DNA of 64,000 nt from Torreya grandis (Eukaryota; Streptophyta; Pinopsida; Cupressales; Taxaceae), in contig JARHVA010000157.1 of the NCBI GenBank assembly GCA_037957365.1, positions 3,722,501 through 3,786,500 on the forward strand. The letters run 5' to 3'. The notes under the pieces are model-generated. The model had not been told where the DNA came from and made no database searches. It saw only the letters and a list, made by a program, of their open reading frames with translations. The position numbers were made by a program, and so were the translations under genes. This document shows positions 24,519 to 36,039 of this stretch, piece after piece (position 1 is the first letter of the stretch; the number at the start of each line of letters is the position of its first letter).

Positions 24519-25400
24519 GGATTTATCCATTTTCACTTATTAAAAAATACATATATGTAAAAGAAAAGGTATATCAACCATTTAATGAATCCAAGGTCTG
24601 CCAAGAAAAATATTATAATTCAAAATTTTAGGTATCACATGGCACAAAGTATATAATTATTTTGGTTTCAAACTCAATTTAAGTTTTTTTGTTCTAATAA
24701 CAACTCTCCTTTCATTGTTAAACCCTTTATAGTCATTTATGATTTATCCAAATCATTTTACTTATTCCAATGTTTTGAAAAAATTCTCACTACACATTTT
24801 CAATGATAAATCATTATCTACAAGGGATGGGATTATACTTTGCATACATTATCACATTTAAAAATTGACCATCCAATGAAATGTTTTCCACTTTTTGTAT
24901 GTTTTTTTCATTGATCAATCAATTTTTCAATGTGTTAACATATATGAGTTTCAAGTTGAGTGATCTATAAGAACTCTTTTGATTTATTTAATATCATAAA
25001 ATATTTGAATGTGAAAGGTATTTTTTATCAAAAGCGTCACTTGGATCCATTTCCTTTTTCTATGACTTTTTTAGCTTCTAACAATCTTTCAAATATCCAA
25101 TAAATATGAAAAATTGAGAAGGTTTAGTAGTACTTGGTAAAGCAGTTTCCTCCAATGATCTATAAATAATATCCTTATAAACAATTTATCTTTTGAGTAA
25201 CTCTAGGATAGATAAATTTTATTGAATATTTTGAAGTTGTTACATGATATCATAATATTTTGCATGCACTTTGAGCCTAGGAATTTGAGGAAGATATAAA
25301 GCAATATTTTAGTTGTTTATTCATTACAATAGAACTTTTGAGTTATAGGTTTCCTTTGAATTATATGGTTCACTTCATGATGTTTCATTGTGAATTTTTT
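23070..25400. other. Unassigned AT-rich stretch
   Basis: No conserved coding signal is seen on either strand. It probably includes the 5' end or flank of copia-3 and the flank of element E. The short ORFs (for example 23,353-23,577 and 23,994-24,212, plus) have no recognisable domain. A trinucleotide microsatellite lies inside it. Confidence 0.4.
24471..24513. repeat. (TTA)n microsatellite
   Basis: About 14 uninterrupted TTA/ATT units end in TATATATAGG. Confidence 0.95.
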
Positions 25401-25750
25401 TGTGACCAACACACCCCATTCCTTTTTGAATAGGGAACACCCCCACTTTTTTTAATGACCCTAGTTTATTAGTTAAATTATTGGTTATCTTACATGGGTT
25501 TAAACTTGGCCTTTTAATTCTAGTTTCCCTTTGGAATTTTGGGATTTAGATCCATATTAATGATTAATGGGTAAATTTTGAGGTAAAATGTTTGTAGGAA
25601 GGGTGTAGGCTTAGTATTTTTCTTGATGTAATCAATAACCAAAGTGAAACTTATTATGACTATAATTCATACTATTTGGTGACTTGAGCTTATGCAACTA
25701 GATATTTTGATAAATAATACAAATGATGTTACCTTGGCCTATTCACATTT
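25401..25750 (+). repeat. Direct repeat copy 1: candidate 5' LTR start of element E
   Basis: It begins TGTGACCAACACACCCC and aligns with 63,652-64,000 in the same orientation. Shared blocks are AATAGGGAACAC, GTTATCTTACATGGGT, CTTGGCCTTTTAATTCT, TTTCCCTTTGGAATTTTGGG, and a tail AATACAAATGATGTTACC followed by TTGGCCT. The repeat starts with TG at both places, as an LTR would, and lies upstream of the plus-strand gypsy E. The second copy is cut by the window edge, so length and the CA end are unknown. Confidence 0.6.
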
Positions 25751-26700
25751 ATTTTTGCATATGTTATAGCTTTATTTTACTCAATTTACTTGAGCTATTT
25801 GTCCATAAACTGACTATTTGTCCTTCACTGTGTAGGCTATGTGTTGCTCTCTTGTGACTTTGCATTTCCACATTCTTTCATGTTAATCTTATAAAAAACA
25901 AGATTTTGAGCCAGTAATATTGTGCCATGTAATACATTTTTGTATTTTCATAGTTCACCCAAGCTTACACAAGGACCAAAGTAGTATGAGAATGTGAGTA
26001 AGTCAGATTTTGTGATGTGGCATAGTTTTTGAATTATCACACCTTGAAACACATTAAAAATTAAGGACTGTGTCCAATGTACAAAAAGATAACTATTACA
26101 TTCCATGTGGCACATTTTTTCACTCTCTCACCTCGAAACCTACTTAAAAAACATATGTGATGCCCAAGACACTAAGAAGTTATGAGTCAATTACCACATC
26201 ATGTAGCATGTTCACACACTCTTGCAAAGGATACCAAGCCTTTAAAACCAATAAAATGAATATATGTGGTATACCCAATAGATTCTCAAGTACTAACTCA
26301 GCTCAAACCTAACCTACATAGTGAGTGAGAAATGGACATGTGAACTACTAATGGCATCCCATAAAACCACCTAAAATTAAAATCAAATAAAATTACAATG
26401 GGAAAATAGATTTGAATTAATTTTTATCACCTTGACATCAAGGTTACATGAATAAGTCATCGATTATGGTCATTCATAAATTTTAAACAGAATTAGATAT
26501 TTTTAATTGTAAATCTAATTTCTGTAATCACCATTTCTCTACAAGCCCTCTGTAACACAATTTCTTACTAGCAATCTGAAGCCAAATTAAATATATACCA
26601 TCAAAGGAAGTTGTCACAATTGAAAACATCAAAGTTATGGTGAGTTATTTTTTCTCATATAGAATTAATAGGGTATTATTAGACACTTAGTTCCTCTAGC
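25750..26700 (+). other. Probable remainder of LTR and leader of element E
   Basis: No coding sequence is recognised. The stretch lies between the TG-starting repeat and the first open frame of element E. I did not find a convincing primer site. Confidence 0.35.
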
Positions 26701-26708
26701 GAACCCTA

Positions 26709-29700
26709 ATGATTAAGTTCAAACATTACAATGCACTCCAAGAAGAGATAGCTAGGTTTGAAATATTTAAACCAAAAGACAACTATAAAAAAGAGGATTC
26801 CACCTACATGGAAGATCTACTCACCATTAAAAAAGTTGAGCTTCACTTGATTATCACTATGCATGAGTTATTTCCTTTCATTAACTTGTTATATGGTATC
26901 TTTGTTAAGGCTCGACACTCAGACAAATTTATATCATCACTAAAGAATCATAACAAAATTTTATTTATGTCTCAGATGGAATTCAAATGTTATTACCAAA
27001 TTCCCACACCAAAAACTCATTATAACCAATAATTTTTATCCAAAAGGTTAACTAAGAATGACCTTTGAGAGGTACTAAAATATTAGGGAAAAAACCCTAA
27101 CAATTGGGTTAAAAAGGAGGATATAATTAAAATTCACATCCACCACTTCAGACCGAGTGTCCAAATTGGGATGGCAATGTAAACTAAATTTTAGTGCCCA
27201 AAACATATCCCATGTTTAAAATATCTAGGCCCCCCTCCTATCAATGATTATCAATGAAAAATAGGTTCCATCCCTAGGATAAGTTATTGTGTTCAATCTC
27301 CAATAGAAGCTCTTAGGGGTGTTGAAGGGGAACAATTTATATATGATGTCTTACATATTAATGATAGAGCTACCACAATCTACTTTGACAAAATCACATT
27401 ATGGACTCTAGCATTGAGAACCTTTATTTGTAAGTATTTTTAAAACTTATATATTCATAGGTTTAGGTAAAATGTGGCATAAATTTGTGAATGTTTTTAT
27501 CCCATAATTTATCATGTTATATATCAAGAACTCATGCCCATTTTGTTTGAGGTTATGAAGGAATATATCATGAGCATGGGAGCTTATTGGTTTTACCCTA
27601 ATTATAGTCATTAGTATACAGGGTGTGCTCATTTCACCCTTAATTTTACCTATATTTGTATGAAATAAATTGGTAGAACAAGAATATACATACCAAATCC
27701 TTCATTAAATTAGCTCAATTTGTAAAGAGAAACAATTACCTTGGCCCACATTGCCTATCAAGTTTGGTTGAAACATTGTCAAATAATGAAAATATTTGAG
27801 TCCAATTAAAACCTATAAGGGTTCATTCAATTTTGATGATCATGATCTTCATCCATGGGAATCAATGGATATGGTTAGAGACCATATAGAAGCTATGAAA
27901 AGGAAGGTGTTTATTGTCTTTAGGCACATCACCCACCCTCATGACTGGGTTTATATCAATGTAATGGTTAGTGATGAGATAAGAATAAATATATACATAG
28001 CAAGAATTATGCTTATCCTAGTACAATCCCAATAGTTATTGCATTTAGAATAAATACCGATGACCTCCTAGGTCCAAAAAGAGGAGTTTTTAGGCATATA
28101 AGTTGCATTGAGGAGGAAAGTGATCCAAGGCCTACCTCCACAATTACTAGCCCTGATTATTTTCAAGATGGAGGTAACTCTGCCTATGGCTCCCTCTCCC
28201 TCTCTTGTATATGTTTCTTCTCTTGAAATTATTAGTATTTATTCTCCATAAGTAATGGAAATATAGTCTTAGTTGACTCCCCCTCCTTCTCCTTCTATTC
28301 CCCTAAGTTGAAACTCCCCCTACTTTACCCCAAGTTGAAGTAACTTATATATTAACTACCATGTAGGGTTCCCATATTATTTCCATTTTCACTCTTATCC
28401 AATATTATATGGCATGCAAACCATGGATATTCTTATTTCAAATGGTTCTACCACCTTTTCCCCAGTCATCAATTCTCTTTCTATGTCCTAAATGGATACA
28501 AATTTGATATGACCCACTATTCAAGTTCCCACTATTATCACTATTACCACCACTTCAATGGGGACCACCATTTAAGAGTCCACCATGGTTACCATTATCA
28601 CTATTGTCACTACTTCCACCACAAAATTACCAATCCCCATCATGTAGTTTATGACTTCAACCATTTCCATTAGTATAGATACTCCACAAAGCATTGTCAC
28701 TACAAAACCCCTTAAAAAGAAGGCCCTATTATCAATGGTGGACCTAGTCCCATTTTCACCATATTCTAAATATGTTATCATGCATGGGCCCCTACTTTAT
28801 CTAGCACAAAATACATCTAAGGAAAATAACTTAGAGGAAAAATTTTACAAACCCCTTCTCATGTCATTTTATCCTACAATGATGACCCTACAGTCTGTTC
28901 CTCCTTTGACACCTCCATATCATAATCCTCCAATTGCGACTACCCATCCTCCCATTTCCACTACCCTTTCCCCACTAATTTATACTCCCTCTTCACCCAC
29001 ATTCACTCCAATAGTGTCATATATAACCTTTGTGTTGTTTAAACTTACTACACCTATTCCCAGACCTCCATCCCATGCATCAACTTCTTCACCCACCCCA
29101 TCCTCTACCACCACCATGTCCCAAGTTAGAGAAAATTAGATGGAAATCATTCAGTTTGCCAAGACACAAATAGAAAGGATGTTCATCATAGAGGATCCTA
29201 AATTAATTTTATAATTTGAGAAACCCATTGGGAAGATCAAGAGAGTTATTAGGAGAAGAGTAACATTAACAGGGCCACCCACTTACAAAGTAGTGGAAGA
29301 GGATTTTTTCTATTTGATAAGGAAGAGAAAGGGAAGACCAAGAGAACTTGATGAATGGGTAGAGGATATTGAATCCACAATCACTACCATTAGTGATGTA
29401 TCAAGATAAATTATATAGGGTTTGAAATAGAAAATTTAGAAATTAAAGACTTAGACAAGAGCTATAGTCCTATACAATGTCACTATAGAAGTTAAGGAGG
29501 CCCTGGAATCCCTATATGAGATTTTGTCATAATGTTTCCAATCTAAGGCAAAGGGTATTCTTTGGAAACAGAAGGTGAAAATATATATTAACCACATCAC
29601 TAGATTCAAGGTTAAATTAGTTCTTCTAAATGCATATATTAGTAAGGATATGTTCCCATAGATTAATATAATGACTCCTTATGACATTGGAATGATTTAT

Positions 29701-30300
29701 AATTGGATGATCCATATGAATACCTCATTACAATAATAGATAAGAGAAATGGACACCATAGTTAGTCACATTGATAATTCCATTCTTTTAATTAAGTGGT
29801 TATTTCAATAGGTTGGGATAATGTCATTGTTTACATCATATAGCCAAATTGACTCTTTCATGGAGTTTTCTATTAAGTTAGACAATTTCATGACAAAATT
29901 TAATGACAAGGCACAAGATGTTAACAAGGTACGAAAATGAATAAGTGAATAAATTGGTGAGATATGCCAGAGACAAGGTAGAGTGAGTTCCTAAAATGAA
30001 AGTGGCCCTCCATGCCCCTCTCGCAAACCATGCTACTCACCTCAATAAAATGAAGATCTTGTTTAGAATTTCTATCATCAATTTGCCTAAAATTAAGGTA
30101 GATTATTAAGGATGTGTTAAGGCTATGCAATCCCAACATGAAATAACTATTTAAGCTACTAGATCACAATATAATATTCCTATGGAATCCAACCATCCAA
30201 TAAGCACTCTTCCAAATGTCATTCTTCAGATAGATCCCATTCAATCCATCACTCAACAGGCACCCCCAAGAGCATGATGAACTCACCCAATGATGGGGAA
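26709..30300 (+). pseudogene. Element E upstream ORF region (ORF1, unknown function)
   Basis: A run of plus-strand open pieces precedes gag: 26,709-27,032 (107 codons, starting MIKFKHYNALQEEIARFEIF), 27,796-28,035 (79 codons, with DHDLHPWESMDMV) and 28,651-29,139 (162 codons). The last is strongly Pro/Ser/Thr-rich from about 28,900 and continues in frame, after a stop, to about 29,410 with a basic segment (RRRVTLTGPPTYKVVEEDFF, then RKRKGRPRELDEW). I recognise no enzyme or zinc motif. Ogre-type gypsy elements carry an extra ORF of unknown function upstream of gag, and position and length fit that. Frames shift between pieces, so it is not translatable as one protein. Confidence 0.5.
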
Positions 30301-30540
30301 ATTATTTCATAAGGAATAACAAGCTCAAGGAAAAGGAAAAATAAGTTAGGAGAGGATCCCCTTTAAAATTTATGAAAATGGCCCTTGTTTGGTCAAATTT
30401 TTAAACTTATGCATAATGAGCCTACCTTCCCCACTCCTTGTCACTATCTTCTTTATATTTTCTGTAACTATTTTGGGACTATGCTAGTGGCATGATGGTT
30501 GTAAGTGGAATTCCTCTTAAGAAAAATGAAATATTTGATG

Positions 30541-30752
30541 TTGTGTGTGTGTGTGTGCGCGCACACACGCATGTGCATGCACATGTGTGTGTGTGTGTGT
30601 GTGTACACATATATACATATATGCATATATACATACATACATATACATATACATACATATATGTATGTGTGTGTGTATACACATATATGCATATACATAC
30701 ATACATTTACATATACATATACATACATATATGTATGTGGGTGTATGTATGT
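30541..30752. repeat. Compound (TG)n / (TA,CA)n microsatellite
   Basis: A long run of alternating purine and pyrimidine: GT repeats with a GTGCGCGCACAC core at about 30,552, then mixed ACATATAC and ATACATAC units, then a second GT run near 30,666. It makes open frames on both strands that encode only Cys/Val/His/Tyr/Ile/Thr low-complexity peptides. Confidence 0.95.
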
Positions 30753-31700
30753 TTCTTAAACACTTTAAATGGGTTGAATTTCTAATATGATAACTCAATA
30801 GATTACAAAAATTATAAAAGGGATGTTCATGAACTCTTTATTCATCTTGTGGAAATCTTTCCAGAATTCTCATTGCTAATGTGGTGGATGTTTGTTGTTT
30901 TTAAGATTATGGTATGAATATGTATTATCTTATGTGTGTTTTGCCAAGCTAATTGAATAACTAACTTGATAGAACTTTTGCATCTTATTCTATTTATTTA
31001 AATGGTTATGCATGAATGTGTTTTAATAAAAATCTATGTAGTTATTCATCTTTTGAAATAATATTGCAGAGATCATGCCCATTAGAAGTGTTTCCCTTAT
31101 ATTGTCTACCCTATCTAGCTTAGTTTGAGCCAAAAGAGGACTATCTATACATAATTAATTACTAACCAAGTCCAAAGATAGTCCATGAAAGAAATAATAC
31201 CTTTATCAGGCCTAACAACCTACTCTTATACCTTACCCTCCTCTTTTGTGTTCCTTTTGCTTGACCTACTCTTATAACTAGGAACCATTTGTTAATATCT
31301 AATTTGTAAAATTGAAAAATATAGACTTAATACAGTGTTTAGATGTAAGTTTTGAGCTATTTATGTGGTAGAACTTGTATGTTCTCAAAGTTATTCCTAG
31401 AAAGCTACATAGGAGAGCCCAAAACTACAATTTGAACCTTGAGTTATCTTTAAAAATTTTAAAAATAGAGGGGTAAAACCCATGAGTTGTCCTTGGTGTG
31501 CTTAATCTCATAGACACATTCAATCTGATCAACAAATCTCACACTTGAAAGAGGGTACCTTTTAATGGTCCCTAGATCACTGTTCAACCTTAGAACAACC
31601 TGAATTCCCCTTGCATGATTCATAAGTCCAAAAAATGACTAAGTTTTAATATTTTTCCCACCATTGTAGATGCATATGAGACTTAGACTTGATATGCGGA
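30753..31700 (+). other. Spacer between ORF1 region and gag of element E
   Basis: No domain is recognised on either strand. It lies inside element E between the microsatellite and the start of gag similarity. Confidence 0.4.
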
Positions 31701-32500
31701 GACTAAGAGTCCCTACAATCTAGCCTAGTTCACCTACCCCTTTTAAACCTAATCTTATTCAAACAATGGCTTGGTTAGATGGCTCAGCCATTAACATCAT
31801 CAGGGATGCCCATGACATACCCATAAACCCCAAAAGGTACCTCTCATGTTTCACACCCAATAGAAGGTACATTGCTTAAGAACATATAACATCTTACAAG
31901 ATGGTCCCAAGGATCTTGAATGTCAAACATGAAGATATAGCTTGCAGGATTTTCCTATTTACTTTTCAATATGTTACATATAATCAGTTTCTGAACCTTC
32001 CCAAAGACTATCACTAATTGAGACCATTTCAACAACACCTTCTTAGCTTAATTTGGATAGGTTATCAAGCCTAACATATGATACCAATTATATGATAGTA
32101 TGAAAATAAAAACTATTGAACTTATCAAATCATATAATGATATGTTCCAAGATGTATATCTAAATAACAACGCTATATAGACCCAATGCTTAGTTAACCC
32201 TTAAAATGTATAAAAATGCCTTAGATCCCTAGATTGTTGTATTCTTGCAAAGATACCCCTTCAAATTAGATAGGCAATTGAACCCATAGGGTCAAATGCT
32301 TATATCCATAAATGTCATCTCAAGGCTTTCATCCTTGAATCCAATTCCTAATAACAACTAGAATGTCCTAATACCAAACCCAGTACCAGTGATCAACTAA
32401 TTAGATTTATGACAAACTACACCTAACTAACACTTGGGTTTCATTGAATAAACTAACAATGATGTGACCATTAAATTCCATGGCCAATCTTTTATCCCCA
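31700..32500 (+). pseudogene. Element E gag (capsid) remnant
   Basis: In the plus frame near 31,800-31,960 the translation reads NPKRYLSCFTPNRRYIA, then EHI, then LNVKHEDIACRIFLFTFQ and NQFLNLPKD. This matches the plant gypsy gag pattern of H-x-x-F, then V-x-H-E-D-V-x-x-R-L-F-x-x-S-L, then W-x-x-x-L-P. Further on, ELIKSYNDMFQDVYLNN (near 32,115-32,165) matches the L-x-x-F-N-x-L segment. Many stops at Gln or Trp positions break it. It should form the particle; this copy cannot. Confidence 0.65.
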
Positions 32501-33330
32501 TTCTAAATTATGTCAAAAATATACCCTAAGATTCTAATAAAAATGGGTTGAAAACTAGACAATGAATGGTTCAGAAGTTTAACAATGACTTTCTAGGCCT
32601 CCAAAGGTAAGTGGAAAATGCTTATAGATAAATATATGAAAATAAATTCTCACACTATAGGTACAACCACCCTTTTAACCATTTTGGAAACCACCTTGAT
32701 CCCTCAATAATTTGCTTGATATCAATATATGTGAGCTAACCTTGCCTAACTGGTGAAAAGTGCACAACACTACTCAACATGGAGAATTAGATTGCATAAA
32801 ATTATGTGACATTTTTGACATATTTCAAAAGGAGATGGAAGGGTACAAATCAGTTCTGAATATTCATGATCCAACCAACCCTCCTGATGCCCCAAGCACA
32901 TGTAAACCCCTAAATAATATTATGGTACTAGAAACATTTGAATTCCTAAACTAAGAGAAAAACAAACCAGAAGAGACTACTTATGAGGTTCATGCATTCC
33001 ATAAATATCAATAAAATAAATATGTGTTAAGAAGTAAAACACAAAAACAACCTCTCACAATATCTACTCCTCCTAATCCTAGGACCACACCTCCTAATCT
33101 AAAAACTAATTTTTGACCTCCACCCCTAAAAGGTGGTAACCAAAGGCTTCCTACAATGTATTTATAATATAATGGAAGACAAGAAAAATATCAAGGCTAA
33201 TATTACATTACTTGAGCTCACCCAAATCATTGAACAACTTGATATGCTTCTAAAATCATTGACCAAGAATCCAGTCAATAATTAAGAAAAAATTAGCACA
33301 TACCAACATAGTAATTAATAAAAATAAGAT
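32500..33330 (+). pseudogene. Element E gag C-terminal / gag-protease linker
   Basis: A 64-codon open piece (32,760-32,954) with acidic and Pro-rich segments (IHDPTNPPDAPSTCKPLNN) is followed by a Pro-rich stretch near 33,060-33,120. Then KVVTKGFLQCIYNIMEDKKN (about 33,130-33,190) and LLELTQIIEQLDMLLKSL lead into protease. Such a linker is usual in Tat elements. No zinc knuckle is visible. Confidence 0.5.
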
Positions 33331-33369
33331 TTACATCCCTCCTTTCCTCCTCACATTTAAGATTTTTTG

Positions 33370-33760
33370 GAATAATCAACACAACTATTTGGTACTTTTA
33401 GGTGCTTCAAAAAATGTTATGCTGACAGAGGTGTGTAGGAAACTAAGCCTAACTATTATTAAATCAAATAAAATTGTTGTCTAGTGGGATAAGTCATAAG
33501 TTAAGGTAGTTTGGGATCTATTGAGCATATATATATAGTTGGAATCGTAAACTAAAGTCTATAAATTTATAGATATCCTATTATTTGAAATCAATGAGGC
33601 TTATGTAATTTTTTTGAGTATAGATATGTCAAATACCCTTAAAGGCTACATGGCCACTGACTTTTCTCATATGTGGTTTTCATAGAGAGGTGTAGCCAAC
33701 CAAATAAAAATATATCCAAAACCTAAGATGATTGACATGATTACTAAATACATGCTATAA
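33370..33760 (+). pseudogene. Element E aspartic protease
   Basis: The frame reads LLGASKNVMLTEVCRKLSL near 33,400-33,455, then a segment with V-K-V-V-W-D-L, then KFIDILLFEINEAYVIFLSI and GYMATDFSHMWF near 33,640-33,680. This is the Tat protease pattern (D-L-G-A-S-x-N-V-M-P ... I-D-I-x-V ... A-Y-G-x-x-L-S-R-D ... G-Y-x-x-T-D-x-S-H-x-W). The catalytic aspartate before LGAS is Leu, so activity is lost. Confidence 0.75.
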
Positions 33761-33829
33761 ATGAAAAAGTGAACATCATGTAATCTGACATAAGCTTTTA
33801 CACCCTTTCATCTGAACCTGCTAAAAGCA

Positions 33830-34260
33830 AAAATGAAGAAAACTATGATTCGTCAGGCTTGTGGCCTCATCAAGTTTTATGGGGCTCATTCAAAACAAGG
33901 GTCGGTAGTTGGGATCCTATTAATTGAACCAAAAGTCAAATGACACTTATTATCTTATAGGTTTTAGTTTTCATACACCAATAACCTTACCAAATATGAA
34001 GTATTAATCTTAAGCTTACAATTTGCTCTAAAACATAAAGTCAAAGAGCTATGGATATTTGGTGACTCTGAATTGGTCATTAATTAGGTGAGAAGTAGGT
34101 TTTAGTGCAATCTATCTTACTTTAAAAGGTATAAACATAGGTCCTAATATCTAATAGAAACATTCAATTCTTTTAATATGATCCCCATCCCTCAAGAGAA
34201 CATTCAAATCACAAATTCATTCTTAGTGTTAGCTTAGAATTTGACTCCTCTGGATGATTC
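33830..34260 (+). pseudogene. Element E archaeal-type RNase H, placed before RT
   Basis: The plus frame reads ACGLIKFYGAHSKQGSVVGI near 33,860-33,915, then FSYTNNLTKYEVLILSLQFA near 33,970-34,030, then KELWIFGDSELVIN near 34,045-34,085, and a final NMIPIPQENIQITNSFLVLA segment. These match aRNH landmarks (FDGAxSxxGxGxGxxL, TNNxxEYEALxxGL, GDSxLV, P-R-E-N-N). The first catalytic Asp is Tyr (FYGA). The domain sits between protease and reverse transcriptase, unlike element A, where aRNH follows RNase H. Confidence 0.75.
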
Positions 34261-34930
34261 TAAAATTCAATAGTTTTAGATCCATTTAGTTCCTTGTCCC
34301 TTAGTACCTATTAATGTTGAGAATTTCCAAGTCTTTGATATTGACCAAACATCATATACTTTCTTAATAGTGTTGATGTGTTTGAAGCACATGTCGTAAA
34401 TGAAAAGGATAGGGATAACCACTTACGTAATGAATGTGATAATAATGAGATTATAAACTTAAGGGAAAACTAGATCCCAAAAGGTATGATCTCATTGGAA
34501 AGGACCTTTGAATTAGATAAGTCAATTCAAAGGCCCAAAACACTAATCAAAATTGAATACAAATCCATTACCATCAATATAGGATCAGTTGATGAGCCAA
34601 AAAATGTCTATGTTAGCCTCAATTACATATATTTTGAGATAAAAGAGTTGAAATAATTGCTTTTACGATATGCAAATTTAATTGTTTGGACTTGTGAACA
34701 CCTGAATGTATTCAAACTTAATGTCATGACACATACTATCCCATCAATAAGGGACAAAAACCTTTTAGGCAAAGGCAACAACCTATGAACCATATCTTAT
34801 AACCTCTCATTCACAAATAAGTTTAGAAACTTTCTCCACTAGAATGATTTTTCAAATCCATCATTCCACTTGGGTGGCCAACTTACTCCCTTTCTATAAT
34901 AAAAATGAGGAAATCAAACTTTATGTCTAT
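34260..34930 (+). pseudogene. Element E linker between aRNH and RT
   Basis: An open acidic stretch (about 34,370-34,650) reads NEKDRDNHLRNECDNNEIIN and later TFELDKSIQRP, then TINIGSVDEPKNVYVSLNYI. The last part resembles the VNIGTxxEPKxVxIGxxL segment that leads into RT in Tat elements. No separate domain is recognised. Confidence 0.55.
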
Positions 34931-35990
34931 TTCAAATACTTAAACAGAGCATTAGAGAAAGGTAACCACCCTTTGTCATCCTTGATGAGGTAATCTAAAT
35001 GGTGAGTGTTGCACAAACGATGTCCTTCCTAGATGGGTTTTTAGGATATAACTAGGTGTTAGTCAATCGAGAACACAGAGCAAAAATTATATTCATAACC
35101 AAGTGGGGCACCTTTTCTTATAATAGGATTCCATTTTTACTAATCAATATAGGAATTACTTTTTAGAGAGCCATGGATTTTACTTTTCAAGGCTTGATTA
35201 GTATATGTATAGTTATTTACATAGATGACTTGAATGTTTTCTCAAAGCACATGTCTAATCACATACTATACTTGTAAAAGGTATTCTAAAGGTGTAGAAG
35301 CTATGACATATCCTTAAACCCTAAGAAGAGTGTCTTTGGGGTGACTAAAGGTAACCTTATAGGTCACATTATCATAAAAGAAGATATCTCTATTGACCTT
35401 GAACAAGCTAATGCAATTTCTAAGATACCTCTTCCTAATAAAAAAAGAGTTGAAATCCTTATTTACAATATTAATTTTATATGCAAATTTATATCTTGAT
35501 TTTTTGATATTTTTTAACCTCTTAATGTTATGCTTAAATAAGACATAGAGGTTGAATAGACTCCTTAGGCCATATCAACATATTAATATATTTAGAGTGT
35601 CATCATTTAGACACTAGTCCTAATCAGCCTAGAGTTCATGAAGGAATTTCACATTTACCCCTTTTATTTTGAATACTCTATAGCTATGGTGTTCACACTA
35701 AAAAATGATGATGAGGATAAACCCATCACTTTCATGAGCATAAGTTTTACAGAGGTTGAATTGAAATAATCCACCCTAGATAAACATGTTTATGCTTTGG
35801 TGAAGACAATCAAGAATTTTCAACACTATATCTTGTGAAACAAGGTTCATGCCATTTTCTCAACCCAACCATAAATCTCATACTGGGGGAAATGTATTTA
35901 GAGAGTGTAAAGGAAAGTGGATGGCCAAACTATAATAATTTCATATTAATATAAGACTGAATAAGATAGTCAAAGGCCAGGGCCTCAATT
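34930..35990 (+). pseudogene. Element E reverse transcriptase and RNase H
   Basis: The plus frame reads AQTMSFLDGFLGYN near 35,010-35,055, then KIIFITKWGTFSYNRIPF near 35,080-35,135, AMDFTFQGLI, and VIYIDDLNVFSKH near 35,210-35,250, so the YxDD box is intact. NPKKSVFGVTKGNLIGH follows near 35,320-35,370. RNase H follows with ITFMSISFTEVELK near 35,730 and LDKHVYALVKTIKNFQHYIL near 35,780. After it, NKIVKGQGL near 35,955 matches the segment that ends RNase H in this lineage. GYN is followed by a stop where Gln is expected. Inactive as it stands because of stops and frameshifts. Confidence 0.82.
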
Positions 35991-36039
35991 TATCATTGAA
36001 GTTAATCCTTTAATTTCTATGGTGCAAGTAAATCAAGAT

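Noticed and set aside
28572..28781. Minus-strand ORF with Met/Val/Ile-rich sequence
   Set aside because: Antisense shadow of the Pro/Ser/Thr-rich plus-strand frame of element E ORF1.
30468..30798. Six overlapping ORFs of 75-97 codons on both strands
   Set aside because: All are translations of the compound microsatellite; composition is Cys/Val/His/Tyr/Ile/Thr only, with no domain.
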